Source of the DNA: Sphingobacterium chuzhouense
GTDB lineage: Bacteria; Bacteroidota; Bacteroidia; Sphingobacteriales; Sphingobacteriaceae
Assembly: GCF_014692525.1 (NCBI RefSeq)
Contig: NZ_JACNYL010000001.1
Span: 1,488,001 to 1,552,000, forward strand
Direction of reading: 5' to 3'
DNA length: 64,000 nt
Part shown: positions 1 through 9,023 of the stretch, in pieces
How the letters are laid out: each line of letters opens with the position of its first letter
Numbering within the stretch: the first letter of the stretch is position 1
The notes under the pieces: generated by a model
Databases searched by the model: none
Seen by the model: only the letters and a program-made list of their open reading frames with translations
Told to the model about the DNA's origin: nothing
Program-made: the position numbers and the translations under genes

Positions 1-783
1 TCCTAAAGTGTTGATTTCCCGACCCATTTCCTGAGAAATAAAACCCAATTTCTTACCATTGGAATCGCTTGCATTTAATGCTTGAATAAAGTAATTACAA
101 TGACTTTTTAAACGAACTTTTTCTTCCGTAAGATCCAGCTTATCTATATAATAGATAATTTCTTGTTCAAAGCGGTTCATGTCTACATTTTCCTTTCCAA
201 CCGCTTCGTCTAGATAGTGGCTTAAACGCTCCCGTATCAACGGAATACGGTTTCCGTCCACTTCTTCCACTTGCGACAGATACGAAAGAATCAAATGTAC
301 ACGACTTTCCAAATCTTTCTTTAAAACGTCACCTTCATCCTGCCGGAATTTTGTAAAGTGTGAAATCGCTGCATAGAAAGCCGCCATCAATACCTTGCCT
401 TCTTCTTCATCTACCGCATCTTCGTTGGCATTTACAACCTCCGGCATCGTTAGTGCCATCTCAAAAATAGATGCGTTTGTTTCTCCGATTTCCTCCGCTA
501 TTTCTTGTAGTTGCTTATAATATTGCTTTAAAAGTGCCGCATTGATACTAGAAGCTTTCGCTGTTTGATCAACATATTCAACCGATACGGTGATGTTCAC
601 CTTACCTCGTTCGATCAGCTTACTGGCTTCGGTGCGAAGCGCCAGCTCCCGGTCAGAAACAACTTTCGGTAAACGCAAGCTAAGTTCAAGAAATTTGGAG
701 TTCAGGGATTTCAATTCGACTGTATATTTGACCGTTCCATTTTCATGGCTGCCTATACCGTACCCTGTCATAGATTTTATCAT
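1..783 (-). CDS. yicC: YicC family protein (partial, 3' end off the window)
   Basis: The visible 261 residues start MIKSMTGYG, the hallmark N-terminus of the YicC/YloC family, and run out of the window at the left edge after the conserved EMGREINTLG segment, so about 30 C-terminal residues are missing. YicC proteins are RNA-acting factors: E. coli YicC has been linked to endoribonuclease activity and small-RNA decay. The start at 783 is chosen because MI(K/R)SMT is conserved at the family N-terminus; an alternative ATG lies at 771. The start sits 3 bases after a TACCTTTG promoter box and just below the dedA terminator, so the gene is probably transcribed on its own. Family assignment is firm, exact role is not. 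Confidence 0.93.
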   Translation of the reverse strand, partial: MIKSMTGYGIGSHENGTVKYTVELKSLNSKFLELSLRLPKVVSDRELALRTEASKLIERGKVNITVSVEYVDQTAKASSINAALLKQYYKQLQEIAEEIGETNASIFEMALTMPEVVNANEDAVDEEEGKVLMAAFYAAISHFTKFRQDEGDVLKKDLESRVHLILSYLSQVEEVDGNRIPLIRERLSHYLDEAVGKENVDMNRFEQEIIYYIDKLDLTEEKVRLKSHCNYFIQALNASDSNGKKLGFISQEMGREINTLG

Positions 784-786
784 ACG

Positions 787-794
787 CAAAGGTA
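787..794 (-). promoter_or_regulatory. Bacteroidota -7 box (TACCTTTG) of yicC
   Basis: On the minus strand TACCTTTG matches the Bacteroidota primary-sigma -7 consensus TAnnTTTG. Only three bases separate it from the yicC ATG, which would make the transcript leaderless or nearly so. No good -33 TTTG was seen, as that position falls inside the dedA terminator hairpin. Confidence 0.5.
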
Positions 795-796
795 TG

Positions 797-824
797 AAAA
801 AAGGAAGCTTATGCTTCCTTTTTT
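797..824 (-). terminator. Intrinsic terminator overlapping the dedA stop codon
   Basis: A perfect 12-base stem (797-808 with 813-824) closes a 4-base loop and ends in a run of T on the minus strand. The dedA stop codon (809-811) lies in the loop, so the last codons of dedA form one arm. It separates dedA from yicC. Confidence 0.8.
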
Positions 825-1477
825 ACTTTTTTACTGTTTATCTTTTCTCTAACGACTTCAAAAATAATGGGTAAAATGGAGATGAATATGATTAAGAGCA
901 CTACTTTTGAGAAGTTATCCCGAATAATCGGAATATTGCCTAAAAAGTAACCTGCCAAGGTGATACCCACTACCCATAAAAAACCACCAACGACATTATA
1001 CGTTAGAAACGTACCATAATGCATTCTGCCGATTCCTCCCACAAATGGAGCCAGCGTCCGCACAATAGGAACAAAGCGCGCAATGACAATCGTTTTACTT
1101 CCATATTTTTCATAAAAAGAATGTGTTTTTTCTATCTGTTCGTCTTTTACAACACGTTTTCCAAACAACTTAAACTTGGTGATCTCCATGCCAAAGCGCC
1201 TTCCGATAGAATAGTTCATCGAATCTCCAGCAATGGCGGCAATCAACAGAAGGGCGATCATAATCCATACATTCAATTCGTTGGGCTGTGCGGCCAACAT
1301 GCCGGCAGCGAACAAGAGGGAGTCGCCTGGTAAAAAAGGCATAACCACAACGCCCGTTTCTATAAAAATAATCAAGAATAGGATAAGGTATGTCCAAGTC
1401 TGATAATCATTCACAATCTCCACAAGGTGCTTATCGATATGGAGCACAAAATCTATTAAAGAATATACTACTTCCAA
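809..1477 (-). CDS. DedA family integral membrane protein
   Basis: 222 residues with several hydrophobic segments and the DedA/SNARE-associated (VTT) pattern: a GVVVMPFLPGDSLLF segment near residues 42-56 and an FVPIVRTLAPFVGGIGRM segment near 140-155. DedA proteins are inner-membrane proteins; some members flip undecaprenyl phosphate or phospholipids. The start is a TTG at 1477 (Met by convention), because the family usually has about 40 residues before the first conserved helix and no ATG lies in that stretch. It lies 10 bases behind dnaN and is probably co-transcribed with it. Substrate unknown. Confidence 0.9.
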   Translation of the reverse strand: MEVVYSLIDFVLHIDKHLVEIVNDYQTWTYLILFLIIFIETGVVVMPFLPGDSLLFAAGMLAAQPNELNVWIMIALLLIAAIAGDSMNYSIGRRFGMEITKFKLFGKRVVKDEQIEKTHSFYEKYGSKTIVIARFVPIVRTLAPFVGGIGRMHYGTFLTYNVVGGFLWVVGITLAGYFLGNIPIIRDNFSKVVLLIIFISILPIIFEVVREKINSKKVKKEA

Positions 1478-1487
1478 AATGACTAGA

Positions 1488-2609
1488 TTAGATATTGTTC
1501 AACATAACCGGCATCACCAACATCAAAATATCTTCGTTGTCTTCTTTTACAGCAGGAATCAATAATCCAGCTCTATTTGGCGTACTCATTTCAATCACGA
1601 CTTCACTTGAATTTAAGTTGCTCAACATTTCCACTAGAAATTTAGCATTAAATCCAATTTCCATATCCTCGCCTTCAAATTGGCAATTTAAACGTTCGTG
1701 TGCTTCATTCGAAAAGTCTAAGTCTTCGGCCGAGATATGAAGCTCGCTTCCCGAAATCTTTAGCCTAACTTGATGGGTTGTTTTATTCGCGAAGATAACC
1801 ACGCGACGAAGGGTGTTCAAAAATAACAGCCGATCTACCGTAAGTTTATTCGGATTGACTTGAGGGATTACAGCTTCATAGTCTGGGTAGCGCTCATCAA
1901 TAAGCCGACATATCAAATGAATATTTCCGAATTGGAAAAACGCATTTGTGTTATTATATTCTATAGAAACAATGGTGTCATCAGATGGAAGCGAAGATTT
2001 CAACAGCGTTAATGCCTTTTTAGGTAAAATGAAGGATGTCGGCTTTTCTGAGCTTACATCCGTGCGGCGGTAACGGACTAGTTTATGTGCATCTGTAGAC
2101 ACGAAGGTAATGCTTTGTTCTGCCAATTGCACGAGCACACCTGACATTGCCGGGCGCAATTCGTCATTGCTTACTGCAAAAAGCGTTTTGTTAATGGCTT
2201 CTGAAAGAATAGCTGCATTTAACGCTACGGTAGAAACATTATCAACTACCGGAATTTTTGGAAAATCATCAGCATTTTCTCCGCTCAATTTATATTTTCC
2301 ATCGCCCGCACTAATCTCAATAGCCAATGTATTGGTATCCACAGAAAATGCCACGGGTTGATCAGGAAGGGTCTTTAATGTTTCTATCAAGATTTTAGAG
2401 GGCATCGCCACTCGTCCTTCTTCCTTTGCTTCGATCTGCAAAGATGTTACCATACTCGTCTGCAAATCCGTAGCCGAAATGGTCAACAGGTTATCTTTAA
2501 TTTCAAACAGAAAGTTTTCAAGAATAGGTAGCACCGTGCTGCTGCTCGAAGCTCCGCTAATTGATTGTAGTTGTTTTAATAAAATTGACGTGGATACAAT
2601 AAATCTCAT
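1488..2609 (-). CDS. dnaN: DNA polymerase III subunit beta (sliding clamp)
   Basis: 373 residues from the ATG at 2609, which gives the conserved N-terminus MRFIVS; an upstream in-frame ATG at 2639 would add ten atypical residues. The protein shows the three repeated clamp domains and ends with the typical VMPVML segment that contributes to the protein-binding cleft. It forms the dimeric ring that tethers polymerase III to DNA. It diverges from holB, another replisome gene, across about 120 bases, and dedA follows closely. Unlike many bacteria, dnaN is not directly next to dnaA, which lies 5 kb away. Confidence 0.97.
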   Translation of the reverse strand: MRFIVSTSILLKQLQSISGASSSSTVLPILENFLFEIKDNLLTISATDLQTSMVTSLQIEAKEEGRVAMPSKILIETLKTLPDQPVAFSVDTNTLAIEISAGDGKYKLSGENADDFPKIPVVDNVSTVALNAAILSEAINKTLFAVSNDELRPAMSGVLVQLAEQSITFVSTDAHKLVRYRRTDVSSEKPTSFILPKKALTLLKSSLPSDDTIVSIEYNNTNAFFQFGNIHLICRLIDERYPDYEAVIPQVNPNKLTVDRLLFLNTLRRVVIFANKTTHQVRLKISGSELHISAEDLDFSNEAHERLNCQFEGEDMEIGFNAKFLVEMLSNLNSSEVVIEMSTPNRAGLLIPAVKEDNEDILMLVMPVMLNNI

Positions 2610-2709
2610 TTCCTGAATTTTATAGATTTTTATATGCAATATTACACAAAAGAATCTATATTTTATAAACTGAATGCGTGTTAATTCTTATCGCAAATTA
2701 ATTAATTAG

Positions 2710-2717
2710 TACCTTTG
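2710..2717 (+). promoter_or_regulatory. -7 box (TACCTTTG) of holB
   Basis: TACCTTTG matches TAnnTTTG and ends 14 bases before the holB ATG, giving a plausible short leader. No -33 element is obvious. Confidence 0.5.
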
Positions 2718-2731
2718 TAAGGTTAAAAGAC

Positions 2732-3874
2732 ATGCAGTTTAAGGATATTATAGGTCATTATACCCTCAAAGCGCACTTGGCTCATACCGTAAAAGACAAC
2801 CGGGTAAGCCATGCGCAACTATTTCTCGGTCCGGAAGGATCGGGAAGCTTGGCGCTGGCTGTCGCTTACGCACAATACATCAACTGTGAACAAAAGTCTG
2901 AAAATGATAGCTGTGGTACCTGTAGCTCCTGTCGGAAATATCAAAAGTTGATCCATCCTGACCTTCATTTTTCCTATCCGTTTTTTGCTAGTGGGGAAAA
3001 AGACGTCGCTACTACTTATTTGGAAGAATGGCGCACCGCTTTTCTGGATAATCCTTACATGGGGTTGGATTATTGGCGTCATCAGCTTGAAGCAGGAAAC
3101 AAGCAGGCAAACATCAATATCGCTGAGGCACACGACATCATCAAAAAACTCAGCTTGAAAGCATTTGAAGCCGAATACAAAGTGTTGGTAATGTGGCTTC
3201 CCGAATACCTCAATACACAGGGAAACGCGTTATTGAAACTAATTGAAGAACCGCCCGAAAAAACACTGTTCCTTCTCGTATCGGAAAATCAAGACAGGAT
3301 ATTGAACACCATCATATCGCGTACACAGCTGGTGAAAATCCCGAAACTTTCACATCATGATATTAAGCAATATCTGATAGAAGAAAAAGCAATCTCAGAA
3401 GAACGGGCAAACGAAATTGCCTTTATAGCCGATGGAAATGTACAGACGGCTATAGATCTCCTAGAGGAGAATACGAATCCCTATTTTGATTTGCTCATCC
3501 ATTGGTTAAGATTCGTTGTAACCGATTCGGGTTTGAATATTATCCGTTTCTGTGAGGAGGATTTTCCTAAGCTAGGGCGTGAAAACCAAAAAAATTTTTT
3601 ACTTTACGCTATTAATGTGTTCCGTCAGGTTCTATTGATACAAACGGGTCTATCACAATTAGTGCTTTTACAGGGCGAGGAGCTAGATTTTGTCCAAAAG
3701 TTCGGTGACAATTTTAAAAGGGAGCAGTTGGAAGCTGCTATTGATTTACTTGAAAAAACACATTATAAAGTAGAACGTAATGCTAATCCTAAAATTTTAT
3801 TTTTAGATTTATCTTTGCAATTAGTTTTAATATTTAAATATCAAACGTTCCCACAAGGGACTCAATATATATAA
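2732..3874 (+). CDS. holB: DNA polymerase III delta' subunit (clamp-loader)
   Basis: 380 residues. The N-terminus has the AAA+ clamp-loader layout: a P-loop-like GPEGSGSLAL at about 33-42, then a zinc module (a lone Cys followed by CGTCSSC) and the HPDLHF segment seen in delta'/tau proteins, and a late SRTQ in the place of the usual SRC motif. The P-loop lacks the GKT/S lysine, as expected for a delta' that does not hydrolyse ATP. It helps load DnaN onto DNA. It heads the likely unit holB-ricT-gldH-lpxK; ricT starts 11 bases after its stop. Confidence 0.93.
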   Translation: MQFKDIIGHYTLKAHLAHTVKDNRVSHAQLFLGPEGSGSLALAVAYAQYINCEQKSENDSCGTCSSCRKYQKLIHPDLHFSYPFFASGEKDVATTYLEEWRTAFLDNPYMGLDYWRHQLEAGNKQANINIAEAHDIIKKLSLKAFEAEYKVLVMWLPEYLNTQGNALLKLIEEPPEKTLFLLVSENQDRILNTIISRTQLVKIPKLSHHDIKQYLIEEKAISEERANEIAFIADGNVQTAIDLLEENTNPYFDLLIHWLRFVVTDSGLNIIRFCEEDFPKLGRENQKNFLLYAINVFRQVLLIQTGLSQLVLLQGEELDFVQKFGDNFKREQLEAAIDLLEKTHYKVERNANPKILFLDLSLQLVLIFKYQTFPQGTQYI

Positions 3875-3885
3875 AAGGAAAGAAT

Positions 3886-5220
3886 ATGGGATGTGGCAAT
3901 TGCTCATCCGGAGGTGGGTGCGGTAGTGGTTCTACCGGAAAAACACCTGCAGGATGCCAAAATAACGGCTCCTGCATGACCAGCGGATGTAATAAACTAG
4001 ATGTATACGACTGGCTTTCCGACATGGATCTGCCGGCAAACTATAAACCATTCAATATAGTAGAAGTGCGATTCAAAGGGTCACGTAAGGATTTCTACAT
4101 CAATACGGACAACCTTTATCTTGAAATGGGTGAAATGGTCGTCGTTGAACCTTCTACTGGAGGATATGATGTCGGACATGTATCGTTAACCGGTGAATTG
4201 GTACGTTTACAGTTAAAGAAAAATAATGTAAAACCAGAAACGGTTGTCAAAAAAATATACCGGAAACCCACGGACGCAGACGTACAGAAATATAATGCAG
4301 CAAAAGAGCTGGAGTGGGAGACAATGCACCGGGCTAGAAAACTTGCCTTGGACCTGGGCTTGTCTATGAAGATTTCTGATGTCGATTATCAAGGAGACAA
4401 AACTAAAGCAACCTTCTACTATACTGCAGAGGGGCGTGTGGACTTTAGGGAACTGATCAAGCGTATGGCAGAAGCGTTCCGTATCCGTATCGAAATGCGG
4501 CAGATCGGGATGCGACAGGAGGCCAGCCGTTTGGGCGGTATCGGTTCATGTGGACGGGAGCTTTGCTGTTCTACTTGGCTAACAGATTTTAAAACCGTCT
4601 CTACCGCAGCAGCGAGATATCAAAACCTTTCGTTGAATACGCTTAAGCTTGCAGGGCAATGTGGTAAATTAAAATGTTGCCTTAACTACGAGCTTGATAG
4701 TTATATGGATGCATTAAAGGATATTCCTACCAACGTCGATCGACTGGATACCGAAGCAGGAACTGCCTTCTTGCAGAAGACGGATATTTTTAAAAGAATT
4801 ATGTGGTATTCTTATCCGGGAGCAGAAAGCTGGATTCCTTTGGACGTCAATATGGTGCGCGAATATGCTGAAATGAATAAAGATGGACGCAAATCACAAG
4901 ATCTGAAGATCCATCAGGAGCCGGTGGAAGAAATAGAAAAACCTGCTTCCTACGACTACGAAAATGTGGTGGGCCAAGACTCTTTAACACGCTTAGACGA
5001 AAAAAATAAGAAACGAAAAAAGAAGAAGCCGAAAAACAAAAAAGAAACAAACGCAAGCGGAAACAAAATTGCAGAGTTAAAGAAAGTAGAGACAAAAGAA
5101 AAAAAAGTCGTTATCTCTAACGAAGAAAATGCCAACGGGAACAAGCCCAAAAGACGGCTTAACAGAAATAAGGGTAAAAACAGGAATAAAACGCCAAATA
5201 ATAATAAAGGCGATAGCTAA
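3886..5220 (+). CDS. ricT: PSP1 domain protein, RicT-like regulatory iron-sulfur subunit
   Basis: 444 residues. Six cysteines (residues 3, 6, 12, 24, 30, 35) crowd a glycine-rich N-terminus, followed by the PSP1 domain with a second cysteine group (GSCGRELCC and GQCGKLKCC, about residues 220-265). The C-terminal 60 residues are rich in Lys, Asn and Glu and are probably disordered. In Bacillus, RicT (YaaT) works with RicA and RicF in a Fe-S complex that promotes RNA maturation and phosphorelay signalling; whether partners exist here cannot be told from this window. It lies between holB and gldH. Confidence 0.88.
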   Translation: MGCGNCSSGGGCGSGSTGKTPAGCQNNGSCMTSGCNKLDVYDWLSDMDLPANYKPFNIVEVRFKGSRKDFYINTDNLYLEMGEMVVVEPSTGGYDVGHVSLTGELVRLQLKKNNVKPETVVKKIYRKPTDADVQKYNAAKELEWETMHRARKLALDLGLSMKISDVDYQGDKTKATFYYTAEGRVDFRELIKRMAEAFRIRIEMRQIGMRQEASRLGGIGSCGRELCCSTWLTDFKTVSTAAARYQNLSLNTLKLAGQCGKLKCCLNYELDSYMDALKDIPTNVDRLDTEAGTAFLQKTDIFKRIMWYSYPGAESWIPLDVNMVREYAEMNKDGRKSQDLKIHQEPVEEIEKPASYDYENVVGQDSLTRLDEKNKKRKKKKPKNKKETNASGNKIAELKKVETKEKKVVISNEENANGNKPKRRLNRNKGKNRNKTPNNNKGDS

Positions 5221-5236
5221 ACGGTTGTTTTCAAAT

Positions 5237-5701
5237 ATGAAATTACATAAAAAGGTTGTCGGGTTTAGTCTGTTATTTTTCACACTAGCTTGTGCCAACC
5301 AGCCTTTTTATGATGTTTATAAATCGACAGTTAACAGACGATGGCACCATCATGAGAAGCAAGCATTTCAAGTGCATATACACGAAAATGATGCGCGATA
5401 CGACGTATGGATCTATATTAGGCACACCGGAGAATATGATTTTGCCAATTTGTTCTTCCTCTCTCACGAAACCGGACCGCAGCTAAAAGACAGCTCCTAC
5501 AGATACGAACTCAAACTATCCACTCCAGATGGGCGCTGGATCGGAAAAAACGCGGGTAATCTATATGAGAACAAACTTCTTCTGAAAGAAAACCATGTTT
5601 TTCCGGATACAGGTATCTATACCTTTGAGATCGAACAAAATATGCAGGAAAATCCAATATCGAATATTACGGATATTGGTTTAAAAATTATTAAAAAGTA
5701 A
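5237..5701 (+). CDS. gldH: Gliding motility lipoprotein GldH
   Basis: 154 residues from the ATG at 5237, chosen because it gives a lipoprotein signal (MKLHKK, hydrophobic core, lipobox LACAN); a longer in-frame reading would bury the signal and overlap ricT. The rest fits the small beta-rich GldH family, including the NLYENKLLLKENHVFPDTGIY-like segment late in the protein (about 113-132). GldH is a lipoprotein needed for gliding in Flavobacterium, but homologues are common in non-gliding Bacteroidota, so motility is not implied. The stop overlaps the lpxK start by one base (TAATG), which suggests translational coupling. Confidence 0.9.
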   Translation: MKLHKKVVGFSLLFFTLACANQPFYDVYKSTVNRRWHHHEKQAFQVHIHENDARYDVWIYIRHTGEYDFANLFFLSHETGPQLKDSSYRYELKLSTPDGRWIGKNAGNLYENKLLLKENHVFPDTGIYTFEIEQNMQENPISNITDIGLKIIKK

Positions 5702-6732
5702 TGGTTAGGTTCATTCGTTGGTTACTTTTTCCGTTTTCCATTTTATATGCAGCGGTTGTACTGCTTCGAAACTGGGCTTACGATAACCAACTTTGTAACA
5801 GTACATCTTTTCATTTTCCCGTGATAATTATTGGAAATCTGTCGGTGGGGGGCACGGGAAAAAGTCCGATGACAGAATACGTGCTTCGCCTAATTAAACC
5901 TCATTTAAACGTAGCTGTTCTTAGCAGGGGATACGGGCGGAAAACCAAAGGATTCCGGTATGTAGAGGTGCGTGACTCTGCTAGACTTGTGGGAGATGAA
6001 CCGCTCCAGATAAAACGTAAGTTTCCAGACGCGCTGGTGACCGTGTGTGAAGACCGCGTGTATGGTATTCAACAAATTCAAGATCAAATCGACGCCGTAC
6101 TCTTGGATGATGCCTACCAACATCGGAAGTTACGCCCGAGCTTTTCTATACTGCTACTTGACTATGAATCATTACAACATCCCATTATTCCGTTACCAAC
6201 TGGAAATTTTAGGGAACTGCTACATGGTTGTAAACGCGCTAACGTAATCGTCATTACCAAATGTCCGCAAGAAATTCCCGCACAAGTGAAGTTCTCCATA
6301 GAATCGAGGCTTCGAAAACATACACAAGTATCCTTATTTTATACTAAAATAGCCTATCAAAAGCTACAGACAACAAATGGTTTAGTATTGGATAGTACGC
6401 AACTTAATGATACCGTCGCAGTAGTCATAACAGGTATTGCTAAACCTCAACCATTATTATCCCACCTAGGACCGCAATTTAAAAGAATTATCCATTTATC
6501 TTTTCGTGATCATCATAATTTTTCAAAGGATGATCTTGATAACATAAGCCAAACCTTTCAACATATCGGCACATCTCAAAAAGTTATTATCACAACTGAA
6601 AAAGATATGCAAAGGCTACCATCTTCGTTCATAGCCCAACATCCCCTATATTTCCTGCCTATAGAGCAAGAATTCTTATTTAATCAAGCAAATACGTTTG
6701 ATGCTATTGTAAAGCGTGCATTCTCTTCTTAA
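5701..6732 (+). CDS. lpxK: Tetraacyldisaccharide 4'-kinase
   Basis: 343 residues. A membrane-proximal N-terminal helix is followed by the P-loop GNLSVGGTGKSP at about 43-54, the SRGYGRK motif and the LLDDAYQHRKL segment that are diagnostic for LpxK. It phosphorylates the 4' position of the lipid A disaccharide precursor at the cytoplasmic face of the inner membrane, so the organism makes lipid A. The start is coupled to gldH by a TAATG overlap. Length is normal for the family. Confidence 0.96.
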   Translation: MVRFIRWLLFPFSILYAAVVLLRNWAYDNQLCNSTSFHFPVIIIGNLSVGGTGKSPMTEYVLRLIKPHLNVAVLSRGYGRKTKGFRYVEVRDSARLVGDEPLQIKRKFPDALVTVCEDRVYGIQQIQDQIDAVLLDDAYQHRKLRPSFSILLLDYESLQHPIIPLPTGNFRELLHGCKRANVIVITKCPQEIPAQVKFSIESRLRKHTQVSLFYTKIAYQKLQTTNGLVLDSTQLNDTVAVVITGIAKPQPLLSHLGPQFKRIIHLSFRDHHNFSKDDLDNISQTFQHIGTSQKVIITTEKDMQRLPSSFIAQHPLYFLPIEQEFLFNQANTFDAIVKRAFSS

Positions 6733-7045
6733 CATTAAAGATTGGCTAGCTTAGTACGGTCTCTAAAAGATCGCCTATCCTGTTATCCACTAGTAGACAG
6801 ACGCTGTATTAAGGATTGCCGACTGCGACGCGGTTATCAGAGATGATTGCGGACCTGGTTACTGGATTTTACGCAAGGTAACTTGGGTATTAGCACCTGA
6901 TTGAGCCGTATTTATACTGGAATGCCGTTAATAAATGTTAAAATGTAACACATTTGATACACTACATGCAACAATACTGTACTATAATGAGTTATATAAT
7001 AGAAACAACACCATTGTAGTGGTTTAACAATTAAAATATAATATC
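6733..7045 (+). other. Intergenic region with a possible structured RNA
   Basis: 313 bases without a convincing gene. The region 6740-6920 is less AT-rich than most gaps here. One imperfect hairpin is visible: 6854-6862 pairs with 6878-6886 (9 positions, one mismatch, one G-T) around a 15-base loop. A TTATCCACT at 6783-6791 is one base off a DnaA box. The last 60 bases probably hold the promoter and leader of the following secreted-protein gene, but no clean TAnnTTTG was found. Confidence 0.35.
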
Positions 7046-7498
7046 ATGAAAAAATTATTTTTAACCGGGATCAGCTTATTATTCGCGCTGACGTTAACAT
7101 TTGCCCAGGATGCAAATCCGGAAGACAAAGCAAAAGAAAAAGTAACAAAATTAACAGAGAAATTAACATTGACAGATGAGCAGCAAACTTCTATCTATGA
7201 TATCGTTTTGGAACATGCAAAAGCAAAACAAGCATTAAAAGCAAATGCTTCACAGTCGCCAGAAGCATTAGCAGAGGCAAAGAATAGACTGCAGGAGACG
7301 ACAGACGCACAAATCAAGGAAAAATTGTCTGATGAGCAAAAAGCATTATATGACCGGGTGATATCTGAACGTCCTAGAAAAGAAACACCTACACCTGCTA
7401 CTCCTATCACACCTCCGACACAACCGGAGCAACCAACCCAACCAGAGCAGCCGATGGAGCCACAACAACCGGAACCACAGCAACCGATGGGTCAATAG
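7046..7498 (+). CDS. Small secreted protein with Pro/Gln-rich tail, unknown function
   Basis: 150 residues. A signal peptide (MKKLF, hydrophobic core, cleavage after FAQ) precedes a charged, helical domain (about 25-110) with two ALA-rich, DEQ(Q/K) repeats that recall the Spy/CpxP-like helical chaperone fold in composition only. The last 40 residues are Pro, Gln, Glu and Thr repeats (PTQPEQP twice), likely a flexible periplasmic or surface tail. It stands alone between lpxK and the convergent dnaA with a shared terminator. Function not recognised. Confidence 0.8.
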   Translation: MKKLFLTGISLLFALTLTFAQDANPEDKAKEKVTKLTEKLTLTDEQQTSIYDIVLEHAKAKQALKANASQSPEALAEAKNRLQETTDAQIKEKLSDEQKALYDRVISERPRKETPTPATPITPPTQPEQPTQPEQPMEPQQPEPQQPMGQ

Positions 7499-7521
7499 AT
7501 AAAGGATTATTAATTCACAAA

Positions 7522-7554
7522 AAAATGCGAAACCTTAATCGGTCTCGCATTTTT
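7522..7554. terminator. Bidirectional intrinsic terminator between the secreted-protein gene and dnaA
   Basis: An A-run, a stem pairing 7524-7534 with 7541-7551 (one mismatch) over a 6-base loop, then a T-run. It lies between converging genes and can serve both. Confidence 0.75.
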
Positions 7555-7595
7555 TACATTCCAATAAACTTAAATAATAATACACATTTTCTTTT

Positions 7596-9023
7596 TTAAG
7601 ACGATTTCAGTTTCTTCTGGATATCCTGAACATACGTTTTAAACTTCTTATCTGTTTCAATTAAATCTTCTACTGTTTGGCAGGCATAGATCACGGTAGA
7701 ATGATCACGTCCGCCGAAAAAGTTTCCAATCGATTTCAAAGAGGATTTTGTGTGGTTTTTTGCTAAATACATAGAGATTTGGCGAGCCTGTACAATCTCC
7801 CGCTTTCGAACTTTCGATTTTACCATCTCAACCGGTACTTCAAAATACTCACAGACCAGTTTCTGGATATATTCCATTGAAATTTCCTTGTGTGTATTTT
7901 TCACAAAGTTTTTTAACATGGATTTCGCCAAGTTCAGGTCGATTTCTTTTTTGTTCAATGTAGATTGAGCTAAAAGGGAAACCATGGCACCTTCTAACTC
8001 CCGCACGCTGTTGTCAATCTGTGTAGCAACAAATTCGACAACGTTTTCTGGTAATTCAATACCATCAGAATACATTTTTTTCTTCAAGATAGCCATTCGG
8101 GTTTCTAGATCCGGAATCTGAATATCTGCAGACAACCCCCATTTGAAACGACTTAATAAACGTTCTTCTAGGCCGGATAAATCTTTAGGAGCCTTGTCTG
8201 ACGTTAAAATAATCTGTTTGCCAGACTGGTGCAAATGATTGAAAATATGAAAGAAGATATCTTGCGTCTTTTCTTTACCCGAGAAGTTGTGCACGTCGTC
8301 CATAATAATCACATCCATAGCTTGATAAAAATTCACAAAATCGTTTATCGTGTTATTTTTTAACGAATCAACGAATTGCTGACAGAATTTTTCACAGGAA
8401 ACATAGATGACCAGCTTATCCGGTAAGTTCTTCTTAATTTCGTTACCGATAGCTTGTGCCAAATGAGTTTTTCCTAAACCGACGTCTCCATAAAGCATTA
8501 AAGGATTAAAAGAAGTACCTCCTGGCTTGTTTGCTACGGCAAAACCTGCTGAGCGTGCCAATCGATTACATTCTCCTTCAATAAAATTATCAAATGTGTA
8601 ATGGGTATTTAGTTGTGGATCTACCTGTAGCTTTTTTAGTCCGGGAATAACAAAAGGATTTTTAATATTCTTATTTAAAGCTACAGGGACGGGAATAGAT
8701 TGTTTTTTACCCTCTGCACCATTCCCGTTGGAAGGGATATTGGTGGTATAAGGTGTATTGGCGGAAGATTTATCCACGATAATATTATATTCCAAACGTC
8801 CTTGCTCACCCAAGAATTTCTTAATCGTTTTACGCAGAATACCAACATAGTGTTCCTCCAACCACTCGTAAAAAAATACCGAAGGTACTTGAATAGTCAA
8901 AACGTTCCCATTTAAACCTACTGCTTTAACAGGCTCAAACCAGGTCTTAAAACTTTGCGCAGGTATATTGTCTTTGATGATCTGAAGACAGCTATTCCAA
9001 ACACTTGTACACGTTTTTTCCAT
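7596..9023 (-). CDS. dnaA: Chromosomal replication initiator protein DnaA
   Basis: 475 residues from the ATG at 9023, which gives the family-like N-terminus MEKTC; an upstream ATG at 9062 adds 13 residues with no family support. Domains: N-terminal DnaB/DiaA-binding region, a linker (about 85-125), AAA+ domain with Walker A GDVGLGKT at about 179-186 and Walker B IIMDD, and the C-terminal DNA-binding domain with the signature GGRDHSTVIYAC. It melts the origin by binding DnaA boxes. It stands alone, not next to dnaN. A candidate origin lies 20 kb away at 28954-29442. Confidence 0.97.
   Translation of the reverse strand: MEKTCTSVWNSCLQIIKDNIPAQSFKTWFEPVKAVGLNGNVLTIQVPSVFFYEWLEEHYVGILRKTIKKFLGEQGRLEYNIIVDKSSANTPYTTNIPSNGNGAEGKKQSIPVPVALNKNIKNPFVIPGLKKLQVDPQLNTHYTFDNFIEGECNRLARSAGFAVANKPGGTSFNPLMLYGDVGLGKTHLAQAIGNEIKKNLPDKLVIYVSCEKFCQQFVDSLKNNTINDFVNFYQAMDVIIMDDVHNFSGKEKTQDIFFHIFNHLHQSGKQIILTSDKAPKDLSGLEERLLSRFKWGLSADIQIPDLETRMAILKKKMYSDGIELPENVVEFVATQIDNSVRELEGAMVSLLAQSTLNKKEIDLNLAKSMLKNFVKNTHKEISMEYIQKLVCEYFEVPVEMVKSKVRKREIVQARQISMYLAKNHTKSSLKSIGNFFGGRDHSTVIYACQTVEDLIETDKKFKTYVQDIQKKLKSS

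Noticed and set aside
4956..5150. Antisense reading frames opposite the ricT tail
   Set aside because: They are by-products of the Lys/Asn-rich low-complexity coding sequence, giving Phe-rich strings with no family likeness.
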